From Pseudomonas alloputida (lineage in GTDB: Bacteria; Pseudomonadota; Gammaproteobacteria; Pseudomonadales; Pseudomonadaceae): DNA of 64,000 bases. Under the pieces are notes generated by a model that saw nothing but the letters and a program-made list of their open reading frames with translations, did no database searches and had not been told where the DNA came from. The stretch covers positions 313,501-377,500 of the forward strand of contig NZ_CP128540.1 of the NCBI RefSeq assembly GCF_021283545.2, written 5' to 3'. Position numbers and translations under genes: made by a program. Shown in pieces: positions 61,670-64,000 of this stretch (position 1 is its first letter; every line of letters begins with the position of its first letter).

Positions 61670-64000
61670 ATGCGCCTACCTTTGCCCTCCGATCTGCCTG
61701 CCACCTTGCAGCCGCTGGTCACTCGCAACCAGCAGTTCATCAGCGATGCCGTGGCCGGCCACCCCGAACTCGACCTGCAGGCCTGGAGCCCGCTGCACCG
61801 GCAGCAGTTCGATCAGGTGGCTGCTGCCAGTGAATTCGTGCTCAGTTTGGCCCAGCGCGAGCCCGCCATGCTGTTCGCCCTGCTGGCCAGCGGCGAGCTG
61901 GAGCGGCGTTACGCCCCGGGTGAGCTGCGCGGGCAAATCGCCGCAACAGCCCAGGCGGCACAGAGCGAGGACGAGCTGGCGCGCAATCTGCGCCGCGCGC
62001 GCAACCGCCAGCAGCTGCGCATTATCTGGCGCGACATTACCCGTCAGGCGGAACTTGGCGAAACCTGCCGTGACCTGTCGGACCTTGCCGATGCGGCCAT
62101 CGACGAAGCCTACCAATGGCTGTACCCGCGTCATTGCCAGCAATTCGGCACGCCCATCGGCAACCGCAGCGGCCAGCCGCAGCACATGGTGGTGCTGGGC
62201 ATGGGCAAGCTGGGAGCGGTAGAGCTTAACCTGTCGTCGGACATCGACCTGATCTTCGGCTTCCCCGAGGGCGGTGAAACCGAAGGGGTGAAGCGCTCGC
62301 TGGACAACCAGGAGTTCTTCACGCGCCTGGGCCAAAGGCTGATCAAGGCACTGGACCCGGTTACCGTCGACGGCTTTGTGTTCCGCGTTGACATGCGCCT
62401 GCGTCCCTATGGTTCGGCGGGTGCCCTGGTGCTCAGCTTCAATGCACTGGAGCAGTACTACCAGGACCAGGGCCGTGACTGGGAACGTTACGCGATGATC
62501 AAGGCGCGGGTGGTGGCCGGCGACCAGGCGGCCGGCGCGCAGTTGCAGGAGATGCTGCGCCCGTTCGTGTACCGCCGCTACCTGGACTTTTCCGCAATCG
62601 AAGCGCTGCGCACCATGAAGCAGCTGATCCAGCAGGAAGTGCGGCGCAAGGGCATGGCCGAGAACATCAAGCTGGGTGCCGGTGGTATTCGCGAAGTAGA
62701 GTTCATCGCCCAAGCCTTCCAGCTGATCCACGGCGGGCGTGACCTCAGCCTGCAGCAGCGGCCGTTGCTCAAGGTGCTGGCCACCCTGGAAGGCCAAGGC
62801 TACCTGCCGCCAGCAGTGGTGGCCGAGTTGCGCGAGGGTTATGAGTTCCTGCGGTACACCGAGCACGCGATCCAGGCCATTGCCGACCGCCAGACGCAAA
62901 TGTTGCCGGAAGGTGAGACCGATCAGGCACGCGTGGCCTACGTGCTCGGTTTTGCCGACTGGCAGAGCTTCCACGACCAGTTGATGTACTGGCGTGGCCG
63001 TATCGACTGGCATTTCCGCCAGGTCATTGCCGACCCGGATGATGAAGACGGCGAAGGCGAACTGGTGGTGGGTGGCGAGTGGTCGCCGTTGTGGGAGCAG
63101 GCGCAGGATGAAGAAGCCGCTGGCCGGCAATTGCAAGAGGCTGGCTTCAAGCAACCCGCCGAAGCCTTGAGGCGCCTGGCCGGGCTGCGTTCCAGCCCGC
63201 AGTTGCGCTCGATGCAGCGCATCGGCCGTGAGCGACTTGACGCATTCATCCCACGGCTGCTGGCCCAGGCGGTGGAGCATGACAACCCCGACCTGGTGCT
63301 GGAGCGGGTGTTGCCATTGGTCGAGGCTGTGGCAAGGCGTTCTGCCTACCTGGTACTGCTGACCGAAAACCCCGGTGCCCTGCGCCGTTTGCTGACGCTG
63401 TGCGCCGCCAGCCCGTGGATTGCCGAGCAGATTGCCCTTTACCCGCTGCTGCTCGACGAACTGCTCAATGAGGGCCGCTTGTTCAGCCCGCCCTTGGCGC
63501 CAGAACTGGCCAGCGAGCTGCGCGAGCGCCTGACGCGCATCCCCGAGGACGACCTGGAGCAGCAGATGGAGGCGCTGCGCCATTTCAAGCTGGCCCACAG
63601 CCTGCGCGTGGCCGCCTCGGAAATCAGCGGCAACCTGCCGTTGATGAAAGTCAGCGACTACCTGACCTGGCTGGCTGAAGCCATCCTCGACCAGGTGCTG
63701 GCCCTGGCCTGGCGCCAGACCGTGGCCCGCCACGGCCAACCCAAGCGCAGCGACGGCAGCCTGTGCGACCCGGGTTTCATCATTATCGGTTACGGCAAGA
63801 TGGGCGGCCTGGAGCTCGGCCACGGTTCGGACCTGGACCTGGTCTTCATCCATGACGGCGATCCGCAGGCGGAAACCGACGGTGCGAAGCCTATCGACAG
63901 CGCGCAGTTCTTCACGCGTCTGGGGCAGCGCATCATCCACTTGCTGACCACCCAGACCAACTCGGGCCAACTGTACGACGTGGATATGCGCCTGCGCCCG
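61670..64000 (+). CDS. glnE: Glutamine synthetase adenylyltransferase / deadenylase (3' truncated by window edge)
   Basis: The first 777 codons are visible and the frame is open at the right edge, so the C-terminus lies outside. The ATG at 61670 has AAGGA 7 nt upstream. GlnE attaches and removes AMP from glutamine synthetase in response to PII and 2-oxoglutarate. The N-terminal deadenylylase nucleotidyltransferase core is GKLGAVELNLSSDIDLIFGF (about residue 180), and the second, adenylylating, core begins GKMGGLELGHGSDLDLVF near the right edge. Domain order matches the family. Divergent from aceE. Confidence 0.95.
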   Translation, partial: MRLPLPSDLPATLQPLVTRNQQFISDAVAGHPELDLQAWSPLHRQQFDQVAAASEFVLSLAQREPAMLFALLASGELERRYAPGELRGQIAATAQAAQSEDELARNLRRARNRQQLRIIWRDITRQAELGETCRDLSDLADAAIDEAYQWLYPRHCQQFGTPIGNRSGQPQHMVVLGMGKLGAVELNLSSDIDLIFGFPEGGETEGVKRSLDNQEFFTRLGQRLIKALDPVTVDGFVFRVDMRLRPYGSAGALVLSFNALEQYYQDQGRDWERYAMIKARVVAGDQAAGAQLQEMLRPFVYRRYLDFSAIEALRTMKQLIQQEVRRKGMAENIKLGAGGIREVEFIAQAFQLIHGGRDLSLQQRPLLKVLATLEGQGYLPPAVVAELREGYEFLRYTEHAIQAIADRQTQMLPEGETDQARVAYVLGFADWQSFHDQLMYWRGRIDWHFRQVIADPDDEDGEGELVVGGEWSPLWEQAQDEEAAGRQLQEAGFKQPAEALRRLAGLRSSPQLRSMQRIGRERLDAFIPRLLAQAVEHDNPDLVLERVLPLVEAVARRSAYLVLLTENPGALRRLLTLCAASPWIAEQIALYPLLLDELLNEGRLFSPPLAPELASELRERLTRIPEDDLEQQMEALRHFKLAHSLRVAASEISGNLPLMKVSDYLTWLAEAILDQVLALAWRQTVARHGQPKRSDGSLCDPGFIIIGYGKMGGLELGHGSDLDLVFIHDGDPQAETDGAKPIDSAQFFTRLGQRIIHLLTTQTNSGQLYDVDMRLRP

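Noticed and set aside
61676..63970. A 764-residue minus-strand frame opposite glnE
   Set aside because: The real gene is glnE on the plus strand, open to the right edge with both nucleotidyltransferase motifs.

Overview
This 64-kb window is chromosomal DNA of a fluorescent pseudomonad, very probably the Pseudomonas putida group. The reasons are the high GC content with strongly GC3-biased codons, the dense P. putida-type REP elements (cores such as gcgggcaagcccgctcctacagg), and a gene order that follows the known Pseudomonas betaine/carnitine catabolic locus, running from hisA-hisF to aceE-glnE. These identifications come from reading the translated sequence and recalling families; no database search was run.

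Layout. 1-1761: end of a histidine operon (DUF2164 protein, hisA, hisF). 1879-8368: quaternary-amine ABC importer choXWV, serine deaminase sdaA and the AraC/GlxA-type regulator gbdR. 8488-10664: a small hypothetical gene, an orphan terminator and an AT-rich metzincin lipoprotein. 10764-15421: carnitine module (thioesterase, dehydrogenase, BKACE enzyme, binding protein caiX, regulator cdhR). 15425-17363: two related cytosolic hypotheticals and an LprI-like protein. 17649-25452: dimethylglycine module (dipeptidase, DUF5943 protein, dgcA, dgcB, two ETF subunits). 25453-26785: a gene-free AT-rich stretch with a DnaA-box cluster, then a stand-alone RHS-core protein. 26850-29538: betaine demethylase gbcA/gbcB. 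29647-34188: two chemoreceptors flanking a ZapA pair. 34223-44546: ltaE, glyA, soxBDAG, purU and fdhA. 44592-49132: accessory island with a group II intron, two more RHS-core proteins and a DUF2780 protein. 49344-53820: acyltransferase, retropepsin-like protein, an IS110-family element, GST and msrA. 53989-64000: dipA, aceF, aceE and the start of glnE.

How it works together. ChoXWV and CaiX import choline, betaine or carnitine. The cdh enzymes convert carnitine to betaine. GbcAB demethylates betaine to dimethylglycine, DgcAB with its own ETF makes sarcosine, and SoxBDAG makes glycine while charging tetrahydrofolate with the C1 unit. GlyA makes serine and SdaA makes pyruvate, which AceEF (encoded near the right edge) turns into acetyl-CoA. 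PurU and FdhA deal with the C1 load. GbdR and CdhR are the local regulators.

Most worth following up: the oriC- or datA-like DnaA-box cluster at 25563-26051, the three stand-alone RHS tips, the IS110-family element with subterminal inverted repeats beside REP-like sequence, the metzincin lipoprotein, and several operator-like palindromes upstream of known genes.
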